From Angiostrongylus vasorum (Eukaryota; Nematoda; Chromadorea; Rhabditida; Metastrongylidae): a stretch of 64,000 bases of DNA. The translations under genes and the position numbers were made by a program. Under the pieces are notes generated by a model. That model had not been told where the DNA came from. It did no database searches and saw only the letters and a program-made list of their open reading frames with translations. The DNA is taken from positions 62,001 through 126,000 of the forward strand of contig JADANN010000125.1 of the NCBI GenBank assembly GCA_018806985.1. Reading direction: 5' to 3'. This document shows positions 52,800 through 63,880 of the stretch, in pieces (the stretch's first letter is position 1; every line of letters begins with the position of its first letter).

Positions 52800-53690
52800 T
52801 AGGATTTTAAAGGTATAAAGGGTAACGTGATTTTTTCATACACACGTGGTTTACTGTTTTGTAAAGATATGTTGTGCAGATATAGGTGTACAGTGTAAGC
52901 TACTTTCAAGAGATTTCAGGTAGTCTTAGCATAGCATTTATGGTCCATGTGTATTCACACTGAATGAGTTGGTGTAGACACAGTTAAGTTCTTGTTCTCT
53001 TTATTGTATCAATTTTCCAATAGTTTTCTTCGTAATAACGTTCAATCTTTCTCAACTAGATGACAATTGAAGCACGTTATAACTAATTTGATTGTATATG
53101 AGAATTCCCTCCAGCTGAACGCTTCCGAAAAATCAAGTTGATATGTTTCGAAATCTGCTCCTTTGGTTGCAGCGGTGTAGTTCCTTACTTGAAGCTTTAG
53201 GTCTCTTCTTTGGAAATTCGCTTCATGTGAAAATGTGTCCCTTAAATATGTTGTTCCGAAATACGCTCGTTCGGCTCTGCACTTATATAAATTAATGTCA
53301 AGTGGGATTTTCCATGATTTTTCTTGTCCATGTTTATATTTCATGTCAAAAAACCACTGATGTACCACCATTGTGTGTACTCTTCTTGTACTTCTCTGTG
53401 CAACGTTTAGGTTACTGTACTAAGTCTGTATATAGAATGCACCCGGTTGTTGTCGGCAGAGAATTTTTGTTCTTTGCGGAGTATGGTGATTTGTATTTAA
53501 GTCACTATGATAAAGTAGTACAACGTAAAACGATTTTTGTTTTGGGATCTATTGGTAGCATTCACAGAAACCATGTGGAGTCATCGAAATTGTATTTTTT
53601 TTAAATAACCGGTAGGGGTTTGAAGGCTGGAGATTTTATTTACCGTGTAGTACTGAGCAGATCATTCATTGATGTTCGTAGCAAACGTCA
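52800..53690. other. ATG13-CLYBL intergenic interval
   Basis: About 990 bases separate the ATG13 stop from the CLYBL start. Two opposing frames of about 100 codons (53042-53371 on -, 53302-53604 on +) show no recognisable domain. No exact AATAAA was found just after ATG13. Confidence 0.4.
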
Positions 53691-53691
53691 G

Positions 53692-53697
53692 ATTCAG
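53692..53697 (+). promoter_or_regulatory. Probable trans-splice acceptor of CLYBL
   Basis: ATTCAG lies immediately before the ATG at 53698. The presequence begins at that ATG. The longer upstream open frame from 53620 would add residues unlike a targeting peptide. Confidence 0.45.
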
Positions 53698-56600
53698 ATG
53701 CGTCGTATGGCTATAAGTTCTTGGCGATTATCTTCACAATTTGCCGGTGTTAAAGATCGAGCGAAGTACATTCCTCGTCGTTCATTGCTGTACGTACCGG
53801 CCAGTAGTCAAAAGATGCTTGACAAGGTGCCAAATATTCAGGTAACGTCCAGGTATATACGTGATTAAGTGGTTTCTTCGAAACTCTGTTGACTACCTTG
53901 TGAAACTTTGAAAGTTAGATGGTATTTTCCTTTCCTGTAAGAGCACTGCACAACGAGTATTAGTTTAAGGTTGGTAAGACTTACTAAACTTACCTCTTTT
54001 ATTCCTTTCTTATGTGTGGGGCTTTGTGAGTACGTTAAAACCCCTTTGTACAGCATTGTTATGCCTTTATTGATAACAAGCTATACCACCGTCGCCTTCG
54101 TTATGACGTGAAATTTGAAAACTCTTAGAAAACAAGTGGCAAAAAAGTACTCTAATTCGCAGAGTTCGTAGTAAAGGGCACTAAAGGGCAATGATAGCAG
54201 ATGAAAGTGCGCAGCCGGTTCGCCTGTCATTTGCATGGATGTGAGGTGCCTGCAAGTAATATTTTTACCATCTTGATTTGTTGGTTTTAAAATCCAACAC
54301 TTCTGGATGAAGTATTATCTCCGTGATTGCACGTTATGGTTCCTTCTTATATTTCCAACATTTCAGGCTTTTCAATACTTAGTTGGATATTTGCCTGCCA
54401 ACGGTTTACCGCCATCCAAGTTTCCAAGTACTTATGTAGTTGGATGGCTCGTGATCACTGGTTGTGAGGGCCGCAGCATAATTTTCATTTTCTCGGGGTT
54501 TTCTTCGTTTAACCATTGTGGTTCTCCGCGTGCCTAGGTCAGCCTAGCCAAAGTTTGCCCGGGTCGTCATCACCACAGACGGTCGCCGCTTTTGTGGATC
54601 AGAGGGAGATTTGTTACCATGCGACTAGTTTGATACCAGGATTGTGGTGGATTCAGGTATTGGTTTACTCTTAGCTGGGCTTGCTGATGGAAACGCCCTG
54701 GACTCCTGCTCAGCTTGGGTGGCCCTGCTAGCAGGATGTATCCCCCCGCTGTACATCGCAGCCTGATACCCAGGAACACCACCCAGCCACGATGAGGTGG
54801 TTAACCATTGAAAGGCGCTTTAAGATAGCGAGAGATTAGAATTGCGACTTTTGAATAATAATGCGATATTGGCGAAAGCTTAGTCTAACTGTACAACTAA
54901 ACTTCTCAGTGCCAAAAAGATGAGATTTATTAGACGGTAATAGTGAAAAATGTGAAACCCTCCCAACGGTTTACCGCCTCATCGTGGCTGGGAGGTGTTC
55001 CTGGGTGTCGGACGGCGATGTACAGCGGAGAGATTCGTCGCCCGGGCAGGGTCTCCCAAGCTGAGAAGGAGTCCGACGTTTCCATCAGGAAACCTTGCTA
55101 AGAGTAAACCAATACCAGGATCCACCACTGTCTTGGTATTAAAGTCGCATGGTGGTGAATCTCCCTCTAATCCACAAGGGAGGCGACTGCCTGTCGTGGT
55201 GACGACTTGGGGCAGAGTTTGGCCAGGCTGTCCTTGGGATTCCAGGAAACCACATTAGCTTAAACACCAAATCTCCGAAAAATGGTGATTATGCTGGGGC
55301 CCGCACAATTGGTGATGACGGGCCGTTCAGGTATCAAATAAGTAAGTAGTGGTGAAACGTGGAAATTTACTAATAAGAATCTGGTCGTTGAAAAAGAGGG
55401 TATGTGAAATTCGAATTGTTGGAAGTAGTAAAAGTAAGTGTATGTAGACAGGTATGATTAATATAAGCTAATTAAGGCAGACTGTGTTGTGCTCGAGCTT
55501 GAGGATGGGGTGGCATTAGCTTCAAAAGCGTTGGCACGTCGTCAAGCCGCAGATGCTCTAGACAAACTATTGAGACAGCAACTGCACTGCTTTGAGTTAG
55601 GCTTACGAGTGAACTCAGTTTCAAGCGGACTAATGGAGGAGGATGTCAAGGTGAAGTATGCTGCCATTAGTTGCTATCATTAACATAGCTTTAAATTTTT
55701 CCACGGACTGAAGGAAGTTAAGGTCCGGTGGGTTTTATGAGATATGTCAGCACACATCGTTTGTTTCGTTTTTTTTCGTCATTCATTCACGTTTTACGTG
55801 ATTCTTCCTCAAAAACCTTTTTCGTGATGTTCTAGGCATTGTTTTGGTTTCGTACGTAGCTTTTGCCTTTTAAAATGAAGCCCCATCTGCATTGAGTACA
55901 GTGCATTTCGTGCGACAATAATGGACGGTTTCAACTGCAAACTAACATTGCTCACCTCTTAGTAAATTGTGTTAGTCGGAATGTTTTCTTTTTGAGCATG
56001 GAAGCGGTTGTTAATGACAAAGTCTATTCATACAATAATGGCTGGCGTTTCGGGGGGACTCCTCGTTCTTCAGAGTCTAGGAAGGTCTAATTAAGACTAA
56101 GCTATTAATCGCAATCAAAATTGTTAGATCCTACATATCTTTGCCTATTATATTCAAGTTGTTTCATAATAGCAAGATAAAATTCCGATTTTCTGGTGCC
56201 AATGAGGCGTATTTCACAGGTTTCTTTGCTTCGGTTTTCCCCCATCATGACGAGAGGGTGTTTCCCAATGTGCAGCTGATATTTACGGATGCCGCGCTTG
56301 TTTGGAAATTTTGAGAATGCAAATTGCTTTTGTAGTCCCTTGAAAACCCTAAGGATAAACGCATTTAAAACTGGGAAAAAAACTGTTTAGGATTTATAGG
56401 ATTAATACGGTTTTTGAAAAATATAACTAGGGCGCTAGATTGGAATCTCGGTGAGATTCTTAATTACCAGAAATACCCTACTGGTCGTTGACGCAGGTCG
56501 AAGCTTCGGATCCCATCCCTTACTTGTGTGAAACGGGATACTCCTAGCGTCGTCCTTTCGACTGCGCGTTCCATAACGCTGAGTGATCTTCCGTCTTGCT

Positions 56601-59600
56601 TACGCAGCGACCAAGTTTCTGACGCATATGTTAGGGCAGGAAGTACCGTTGAGTCGAAAAGGTGGGCACGGCAAATCAAAGATGCCGTTCTGTACGCCGA
56701 ACAGTCGAAGATAAGGTGGGCCGGACACGTAATGCGTATGAATGACAACCGATGGACAAGAGCCGTTAGTGACTAGATTCCACAGGATGAATGCACTGCA
56801 CGAAGGCCACCGACCCGATGATCAGGGTTCTTCATGAAAAGCCTAGAAGAAAGATGTGATGCTCAACGAGTCCCTAGAGCGAGCACAACCCACTGGGCTA
56901 CTCTTGCACGCGACGGGAAAAATGGAAGATTTACTGGCGCCCGCTCGAGTCACTCGACGATCAGCGGGACTACTGGTGATACTGGTGATACCCTATTGGT
57001 CAAGTATCCGTAGTCTGTTGTCTTAAAAAATGGCTTCAGGAATTATATGTTTAGAAATGCTATTCGTAAGCGTTTTGTACTATTTTTTATAGGAAGTTTG
57101 TAAGGCAGAAAGTTTACCACAAGCATTTATGGTTCCGAAGGTGGATACCCCAGAGGACGTTGCAACTACTTATGACATCTTCAGAAGTAACTACACTTCT
57201 AAGCGAGTCACTGACACAGTTAGTGCAACAGTTTGACGGTCTCTTCATAGCTTTGTTCTGAGCATTTTCTTTCAAGATTTGGTAATGTTCCCGTAATATT
57301 TCAGAATACTCGTCTGGTCATTTGGATAGAATCAGCTCGAGCTCTTTTGGATATGCCTAGGATTTTGTCGTCCACATTGAACCTTCATAAGAATTCTGGT
57401 TTTTTCAAGTTGGATGCTGTTGTTTTTGGTTCCGATGACTATTGCGCAGATATTGGTATGTTGTTAGATTGTACTAGTTCTGCTAGTTCCTTACGGTTAT
57501 TTCCGGCAATTCGTCCTAACTTTTAGAGACTGCAGAAAAGCGTGATAACATTGGTAGGTGTGTTCATCAGCGTTTGTTGAGCAACCAAAAAAAAGTTCTG
57601 TATCCGGCCGAGACCGGAAAACCGTCATGGTGATAGCATATTCCTTCACATCTTTGCGATATCTTGTAACTATAGAAAGCTATGGCCGCGATGGGACAGA
57701 GCCAAATTGCGTGAGTGGGAAGAAGTAATAAATGTAGCAATGTGTTATTCTTGTCAAAACCCCAACGCCATCATCTTTTTTTTTTCGAGAAGCAAAGCGT
57801 CAGCCTACCAACGGTTTACCGCCTCTTCGTGGCTGGGTGGTGTTCGTGGGTGTCGGGCTGCGATATACAGCGGGGGATTCATCCCCTTGGCAGGGTCTCC
57901 CAAGTTGAGGAGCCCGGCGTTTCCACAAGGAAGCCAAGCTAAGAATAAACGAACACCAGGATACACAACCGTGTTGGCCAGGCTGTCCTCGGGATTCCAG
58001 GGAACCACAATGGCTAAACCAGCAAAACTCCGAAAAATGGAGATTATGCTGGGAGTGCGCACAACCAAAGAAGACGGGCCGTCCAGTGAAAAGAAAAGAG
58101 GAGAGGGTCAGCAATACTCAAAATAGGTGAAATGCAGTAGAAGTAGAACTACAAGTACATGGATCATTCCATCAGAAACCTATTTGTGATAGAGAATGAG
58201 ATTCATGGTTTTCAGATTTCTGTGGCGTACAAATGGGTTTTTTAGATTAAACTGAACTAACTGTAAGGTCCAAAATTTTGTACTCATTGTTTAGACTAAA
58301 CATTTCTTCAAGCGCACTGCATCTGGTGGCACCATGATGTTGGGACTTGAGTTAAAACTTCACCCAAGTCGAGAATTTTATGTGCCACTCACAGAGTTAA
58401 TGTCTTTTTATGTGGTCAGCATAGGCAGTATCTAACTTAAACCTAGTAGAATCGATGTAGGAATTTCCTAGCAGAACCAATTAAGACGGTCTGTAAAAAT
58501 CGTGAGAAGTTTACAGTTCTAGTCAGCTGACCAGGAACAGCCTATTTATTAGTGAATGATACTCACAGACGTTACAATGTACACTTCTTCATGTGCGAAT
58601 ATCGTTACAAAATGAACGAATGAAGGTTGTTTTGGTACGCATCATTTTTGGTAACTTATATATCATGTGTCCAAGTACTTTCCTAGGTTTTGTACTTCTC
58701 GTTTTTGCATTGTATTCTCAGAAGAACTACGTCGAAACTATGTCATGGTCCTCTAAGAACACCATTTGTTTGGTATGCTCGATAATAGCGGATGCATCAG
58801 ATGCAACAGAGTGTTCCACCTGCCACTCGTCGGAATGATATGGGCGAACTTTCATGGTGCTTTTTCTATGTTCCAGAATTCACGAGGACCCGTTCCCATG
58901 TGGCAGATCAAGACCATTGGAAATGTCGAGGTAGGAATTATCGCTTGAAGAGCAACGCACTTTACTGAAAGATACTGAGAAAAGATCGGTTCGGAGGTGG
59001 CTGTTTCTCTTGATACCAACCACAAGCGGTGAACCTCGCCGAGTCGCTACTAGGGTGTTCGGAAAAGTTCGGTGACTTCAGTGCCAGGGCAAATGCACCT
59101 CCCACAAATGGCAAATGCTGTACAATAACTTTACGACTTGTCGGAATGAGAGCTCTGAGAGCGGTTATATGTATGCTGGGTAAGCTTAGCGATCGTCTCA
59201 GTATCCGTATCTGATATGAATATATGTCCCCTCCTCTTCAAATACTCTGTCGATAATTGGTTATAATTCCTATTTTAAACAAACCTGTTCCTTCTCATTG
59301 CTCCGTTGTGGATGGCTGTTTACGTCTTTCGGCTGGCTGTGTGTCGCCCAACTAGTGCATGCCATTCTACGGTAGATATTGTATCTAATTTAATTATCCA
59401 GCGAACATTCTTTAACTCATTCTGCTGAAACGGGAACTTTTCCGGTTTTCCTAAGCAGGACAATACCGTAATGAAGATTGTGAGGATCATCGCTGCCGTC
59501 GATTGCAATATCAGCCGAATCACAACCCCTATATTCCATTCGCTGAAGTCCATGAAAAAGTATATCAATAATTTCGCATCGTTTCCTCTTTGTCAGATAG

Positions 59601-62600
59601 TTAAAATGTGCGAATATGCCACACATTTGACGTTCTTTACTTTTGACACTGGGACTAAACCTTCCTCCCTGAGTTTTGTTTGACAGTATTGCTTGCAATT
59701 CCACTAATTATTGAGTGTCTTAAGCGGCTACAAGTGATCTTCATTTGATGTTTTTCTTCAATGAGCAAACATGAGGTTGTTATTATAGAGTTTATTGGGA
59801 TTCAATGGCTGACGTTTCGGCGGTCTCGCCTTTTTCAGAGCCGTTTATTCGTTGTAAGTATTTCAGTTAATTGGTGGATAGCGAGGGCAGTCCTCACCTA
59901 TGTATTACTCTGTGCGGCTGCTATCCACCAAGTAACTGAAATACTTACAACGAATGAACGGCTCTGAAGAAGGCGAGACCGCCGAAACGTCAGCTATTGT
60001 ATCCTAATAAAGTCTATAATAACAACTTCGTGTCTGCTTATTGAAGAAAACATCGAATTATCAATCAATGCCGAGGTTAACAGAAAGTCGGTCTTGGGGA
60101 TCCTCATTTATTTTTGTTGCAAGCCAAATGCGTACGATTGACTGGCTGTACTCTTTCGAGGGACACTAGGAATATTACACTTTTTATTTGAGGATCTTCT
60201 TTCTGCTATTCCTTCCATATGAAGCTATTTTCTCCGTTGTTCTTTTCATATAAGACTAGTGTCTTTTTCTGGAAAAAATCCGTTTGTTCAATCTCTCCAT
60301 TGCTTAAAGCATGTACTTCAATGACAGAAACCGAATTAGAAGAACGATTCGAGGGCTTCAGAAGCTATGCGCTCCATCGTATTAATTAAGTAGTTTTTTA
60401 TTCTGTTGGAAAAGTTGTGTATATTCCAGCATTTTTTAACCAGTTTTAACTCTTTCAACTTTTAGACTACTAAGATTAGCTGAAAACTTTCTCGTCACAC
60501 TTTTGTTATCATGGTAGTAACGTGTTGTAACTATTTTTGTTCGTCTGAACAGATCTCTTTTGAAGGTGCGACTCGTTCGTCTGAAGGCAAGGAAGTGATT
60601 TACGCTCGACAACGGTTTGTCGCGTGCTGTAAGGCATTTCAATTGCAAGCAATCGACAGTGTCTTCATTGATATCAAAGACATGGACGGCTTGAGAAGAC
60701 AGTGCATAGAAGGTCAGATTTGCCCAGCATTACATTACAGTACGATTACTTCTTTGTTTGGTCTTTATTATTTGCTTCTTCTGTTTAGGCCACAGTTGGG
60801 GTTTCACAGGAAAACAGAGCATTCATCCAACACAAGTTAGTCACGATCTGGTGAAGTTTTCATTTTACTAATCCTTTGCTTCATGGAAAAACCTTAAAAT
60901 AGTTTAACGACTGGCAACTGTGCATTTGTTTCTTAGAAAAAACGTAACAGTACACAATTTGATTGCCGAAATACTTGGATATTTAAATCTCCATTCCTGA
61001 CATATCAAGTGTCTTCCATTTATTCCACTGTTTTCCAATCAACATCTGTAGAGGAGATCGGGTTGATCTGTGGGTTCAACTGTGGCTCGTTTTTTTCCAC
61101 ATTAACGTATTGAACGCCGGTGTACTTTGTGTTTTCCGTGGAATGCAAAGATGTCTTGGATTGACGTTCCCGGTTTTTTCATCATCCACAGTCGCCAGTT
61201 GCTGAAGCGGAACAATGGACCAAATCCATTCCTGAACTAGAGGGCAGTAATTCCAGCTAGTTGTCTGACCATGTCTTTAATGATTTATTCAGTAGTTCGT
61301 ATCCGTTGTATTGATAAATGTATGAAGTGCTGTTTACTGGCAGCACTCAAGAACAAGCTCGTTTAGGGGATTCGTGTAAGACTACGTTGTAGTTCTGGAA
61401 GGAATTTACAAGTGGTACAGAAGTAGGATGGTGTGGCGATGAACACGTTCACCCTCGGAAAGGGTAATAGTGTGTTGGTTCCTCACCGCAGACACCTGCA
61501 GTCCGGAGTTTTGCAAATATCTTAGTATCATTATGGTTGTTTCACATCTAATTCCCTGCCGTGAAAAGTAATAGTAGGCAGTAAATAAAAAAGTTAGGAT
61601 TGTGATTTCGATTACAGCTTCAGCTTAACTGGGTTCGTTGCCTATTTGAGCTCCCTAGCACAATCCCGTTGATGGGTGATTGCTGATGGCGCTTATCAAT
61701 ACAACTAGGTGAGAGACAGGCGAAGCGAAGGAACTGCATGGTGTGGTGGTGAACGTGTTAGTCCCGGAAAGGACAATAGCGCGTTCGTTCCCCACTTCAG
61801 ATACCTGTAATGAGGACTAGTCCGGAGTTTTGCAAATATCTCAGCATCGTTATAGTATAGAAGTGTTTTTTTTTGGGCGTAGTGTTTTTTGAAAGTACGA
61901 GCAGAGAACTGAACTGCTTTTTGCCTCTGGAGCTCTATCTCGAGCTATTTGACCCAAATGCAGACTGCAAGTAGTTCGGTTTTGTTGCTGTATAAACATA
62001 ACATTTATAGACTCGTAGTGGAAAGAACCATTGCTGTGTAGTGGTTGGGAAGTGGACCATACATTTATACATTTAAGTTCCATAAGTTGATACTGTTTTA
62101 TTTACATTCGACTTTTTCGAAGCCAGCTTAGTATTGCCAGTATTGTTGGTAACACCGTTAGGGTAGAAAAATGGTTGAGAGAAAAGTAATACAAGGCCCT
62201 TGGCTTGTGCTGTGGATAGCACATGCCCCTCCCTCTCCACCGATGCTCATGTCACAACATGTTTGTGGTTGTGTTGTTAATGTGGCAGATATGTGTGTGG
62301 TTTTTGTTGCTGTGGTCATATTTTTAGACATCTCTTATTCTACCTATAAGTAAGGAATTTCTTTAGCTTTCATAGTAGATATTATTATGAATGTTTAGGT
62401 GCCAGTGATTCAGGAGGCGTTCTTACCGTCGGCCGATAAAGTGGAGTGGGCGACAGAGTTGGCTCATGCGTTCAGTCAACATCAGGTTGAAGGGAAAGGA
62501 GCGTTTCAATTTCGTGGTCAGATGATAGATCGGCCGTTATTATTGCAGGCGATGAACATCATTCAGCTTGTGGAAAGAGTAGGTGTTGAGATAAATAGCG

Positions 62601-62611
62601 TTAACAAGTAA
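53698..62611 (+). CDS. CLYBL: Citramalyl-CoA lyase, mitochondrial (CLYBL)
   Basis: Cleaves citramalyl-CoA to acetyl-CoA and pyruvate in the mitochondrial matrix, clearing itaconate-derived CoA esters. HpcH/HpaI-type TIM barrel. Exons: 53698-53841, 55477-55650, 57093-57218, 57305-57455, 60566-60712, 60789-60835, 62399-62611 (TAA). All phases agree; 333 residues against about 340 in human. The N-terminus MRRMAISSWRLSSQF is Arg/Ser-rich, as in a matrix presequence. Then YIPRRSLLYVPASS, CVVLELEDGVAL, LRVNSVSSGLMEEDV, FMVPKVDTPEDV, WIESARALLDMP (metal-site Glu), AVVFGSDDYCADIGATRSS (Asp pair where relatives have GGED), VIYARQRFVACCKAFQLQAI, GFTGKQSIHPTQ, and the KGAFQFRGQMIDRP end. Introns hold two opposed RTE-derived elements, an RTE LINE with inversion, a GFAT pseudogene, a PLE repeat pair and SINE-B. 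Confidence 0.95.
54425..54822 (-). mobile_element. Short RTE-derived element
   Basis: The tail side GTACTTATGTAGTTGGATGG is at the low end and CACGATGAGGTGGTTAACC at the high end. It forms an inverted pair with the copy at 54955. Confidence 0.8.
54955..55352 (+). mobile_element. Short RTE-derived element
   Basis: From CCCAACGGTTTACCGCCTC to GGTATCAAATAAGTAAGTAG, which shows the AAGTAAGT-type 3' tail clearly. CLYBL intron 1. Confidence 0.85.
56020..56200 (-). repeat. PLE-type repeat fragment
   Basis: ACAATAATGGCTGGCGTTTCGG, a G-rich hairpin segment, then GTTCTTCAGAGTCTAGGAAG follow the left terminal repeat of the 31.9-kb element. Diverged. Confidence 0.5.
56464..57005 (+). mobile_element. 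RTE-type LINE 3' end with inverted 5' segment
   Basis: Plus strand from about 56660: RQIKDAVLYAEQSKIRWAGH, VMRMNDNRWTRAVSD, GFFMKSLEERCDAQRVPRA, THWATLARDGKNG, the RTE C-terminal end with stops. Minus strand 56464-56660: STVLPALTYASETWSLRKQD then SLSVMERAVERTTLGVSRFT and RDGIRSFDLRQR, which in an intact RTE lies directly upstream. So the upstream piece is inverted next to the downstream piece. CLYBL intron 2. Confidence 0.82.
57805..58100 (+). mobile_element. Short RTE-derived element, shortened
   Basis: CCAACGGTTTACCGCCTCTTC start and GAAGACGGGCCGTCCAGTG end. A ~100-bp internal segment present in other copies is missing. The 139-codon open frame over it is element-derived. CLYBL intron 4. 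Confidence 0.78.
58735..59640 (-). pseudogene. GFAT (glutamine-fructose-6-phosphate aminotransferase) retropseudogene
   Basis: The minus strand begins with the GFAT N-terminus (ATG at 59626): MCGIFAHFNYLTKRKRCEII then LQRMEYRGCDSADIAIDGS. Further on, with frame changes, come SWATHSQPKDVNSHPQRSNE, GIITNY, a DTDTET-like region, VGGAFALALKSPNF, WNIEKAP, KFAHIIPTS and SDASAIIEHTKQMVFLEDHD. It spans roughly the first 310 residues of a ~680-residue enzyme without introns. A stop follows VPVSAE, and there are at least two frameshifts. The functional gene makes glucosamine-6-phosphate for chitin and glycan synthesis. This copy cannot. It sits antisense in CLYBL intron 4. The absence of introns suggests a retrocopy. 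Confidence 0.85.
59758..60105. repeat. Pair of PLE terminal repeats in inverted order
   Basis: About 59758-59878 and 59915-60040 are inverted copies around a ~35-base spacer. Both carry the ribozyme-like motif (minus strand 59808-59843; plus strand 59960-59995). The right end continues ATCGAATTATCAATCAATGCC, GAGGTTAACAGAAAGTCGG, as at the right end of the PLE at 33.2 kb. No endonuclease remains. CLYBL intron 4. Confidence 0.8.
61430..61855. repeat. SINE-B tandem dimer
   Basis: A partial unit (61430-61610) ends AGTAGGCAGTAAATAAAAAAG and runs straight into a second unit (61610-61855) that starts TTCAGCTTAACTGGGTTCG. Both contain the GTGGTG-GAAC... GTTCCCCAC segment. CLYBL intron 6. Confidence 0.75.
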
Positions 62612-62866
62612 CCAGCTGGTCTGTGCTCAGTCTTAATGACATGGACTTTTTAATTTTCGTCGTTCAAGTAGGGATAGTGCTATTGTAGGTTAAATAGATT
62701 TTCTCACTTGTTATAATCACCATTGGTACTTATCGCCCAGTCGTCTGTTTGTCTAGCTAGGGCTTGTGAAGTTATATGTGCCTATATAGAATTTACAATT
62801 TCTAGTGAGGAGTCTGTTTATAAGTTTATATTTATTATTTCTTTGATGTCAAAGTTAGTATTTGCA

Positions 62867-62872
62867 AATAAA
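62867..62872 (+). promoter_or_regulatory. AATAAA poly(A) signal for CLYBL
   Basis: A canonical AATAAA lies 255 bases after the CLYBL stop codon. Confidence 0.5.
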
Positions 62873-63060
62873 ATCGATATTCTTATATTCTCTAACGCAT
62901 TCTTTAATTGATGACTAGTCCTGGTGAAGAAAAATGCGTTCCGAAGTGGGAATATCAACCGATAAAAAGTTAGCAAGCATGGACGAAATGCGGTGGGAAA
63001 GCAGTAGGCATCTAGCAGGTGTTATTAACATAATGACGATTTTATTCACTAATATTAATG

Positions 63061-63348
63061 GATAAAGGGCGCGTGTGGCGCAGTGGTCGGAGGCGCTACT
63101 GCGACACGCACTTGGAGTCGATCCCCGCGCTCATGGCTCACTAAGCCTTCCAACCATCTGGGGTCGGCAAATTGGTACCAGACTTGTCTGTGAGGATAGC
63201 AACACTGGCTCGATACATCGGTAAGCCACCGCGAGTCATTGTAAAGATCAGATATGCATTCAATCACCTCCAACGATACTTAATGAAGTAGAATGCATGG
63301 CGCATCCCGCAGGGGATTGATCAACGCCGAGAGCTTTATCCTTTTATT
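63061..63348 (+). repeat. SINE-A, best reference copy
   Basis: Flanked by exact 11-bp duplications TAATATTAATG (63050-63060 and 63349-63359). Head GGCGCGTGTGGCGCAGTGG, B-box-like GGAGTCGATCC, tail GAGCTTTATCCTTTTAT. This copy defines both ends of the family. Confidence 0.92.
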
Positions 63349-63359
63349 TAATATTAATG

Positions 63360-63813
63360 CATCTGTATGAGACATATTCATCCGTATGCATCGGTTTCGA
63401 TGCATTCGATTTCTGGGGTTTTTTTTTGTTGAACATCTTTCGTGCAAGTTTTTTTTTCACCAAGCAATAGGACGAAGAGAGTAAGAAGTCACGTGCTGCA
63501 GAGATTGTGGTTTTTTGAGGCTGATATTCCTTTCGTTAGTTTGTTTCTACACCGTGTATCGTTTGATCACTGGCTTCTGACTTCAGTGTGCTCAGATTTA
63601 TGTGAAAAGCGAACACTTATCAAAATGCTGAGCTGTAGGCGAGATATATGTAACCGACTTCAAAAGGCTCATAGCATCGCAATTGGACACATGAAGAAAT
63701 ATTGCTCGTCACATACAAAAGAGATGTTCGAAAGACTTGGAAGGACTTGAAGGATACCTAGAGTGCAAAGAACACAGAAATTAGTGAGAAACACGTACAA
63801 TAACCAAGTTCTG

Positions 63814-63814
<1 letters not shown>
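63360..63814. other. 3' end of window, no supported gene
   Basis: A plus-strand frame at 63442-63750 is open for about 100 codons but shows no domain, signal or splice support. Confidence 0.35.

Positions 63815-63879
<65 letters not shown>
63815..63879. repeat. (CT)n microsatellite
   Basis: About 32 uninterrupted CT units. The Arg-Glu repeat frame on the minus strand is an artefact of it. Confidence 0.98.

Positions 63880-63880
<1 letters not shown>

Noticed and set aside
53042..53604. Two opposed ~100-codon frames between ATG13 and CLYBL
   Set aside because: No domain, signal peptide or splice sites; length alone is not support.
57707..58126. 139-codon open frame on +
   Set aside because: It covers a short RTE-derived element; no independent gene signal.
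59320..59704. Functional GFAT gene
   Set aside because: Stops and frameshifts break the frame and only the N-terminal half is present; called a pseudogene.
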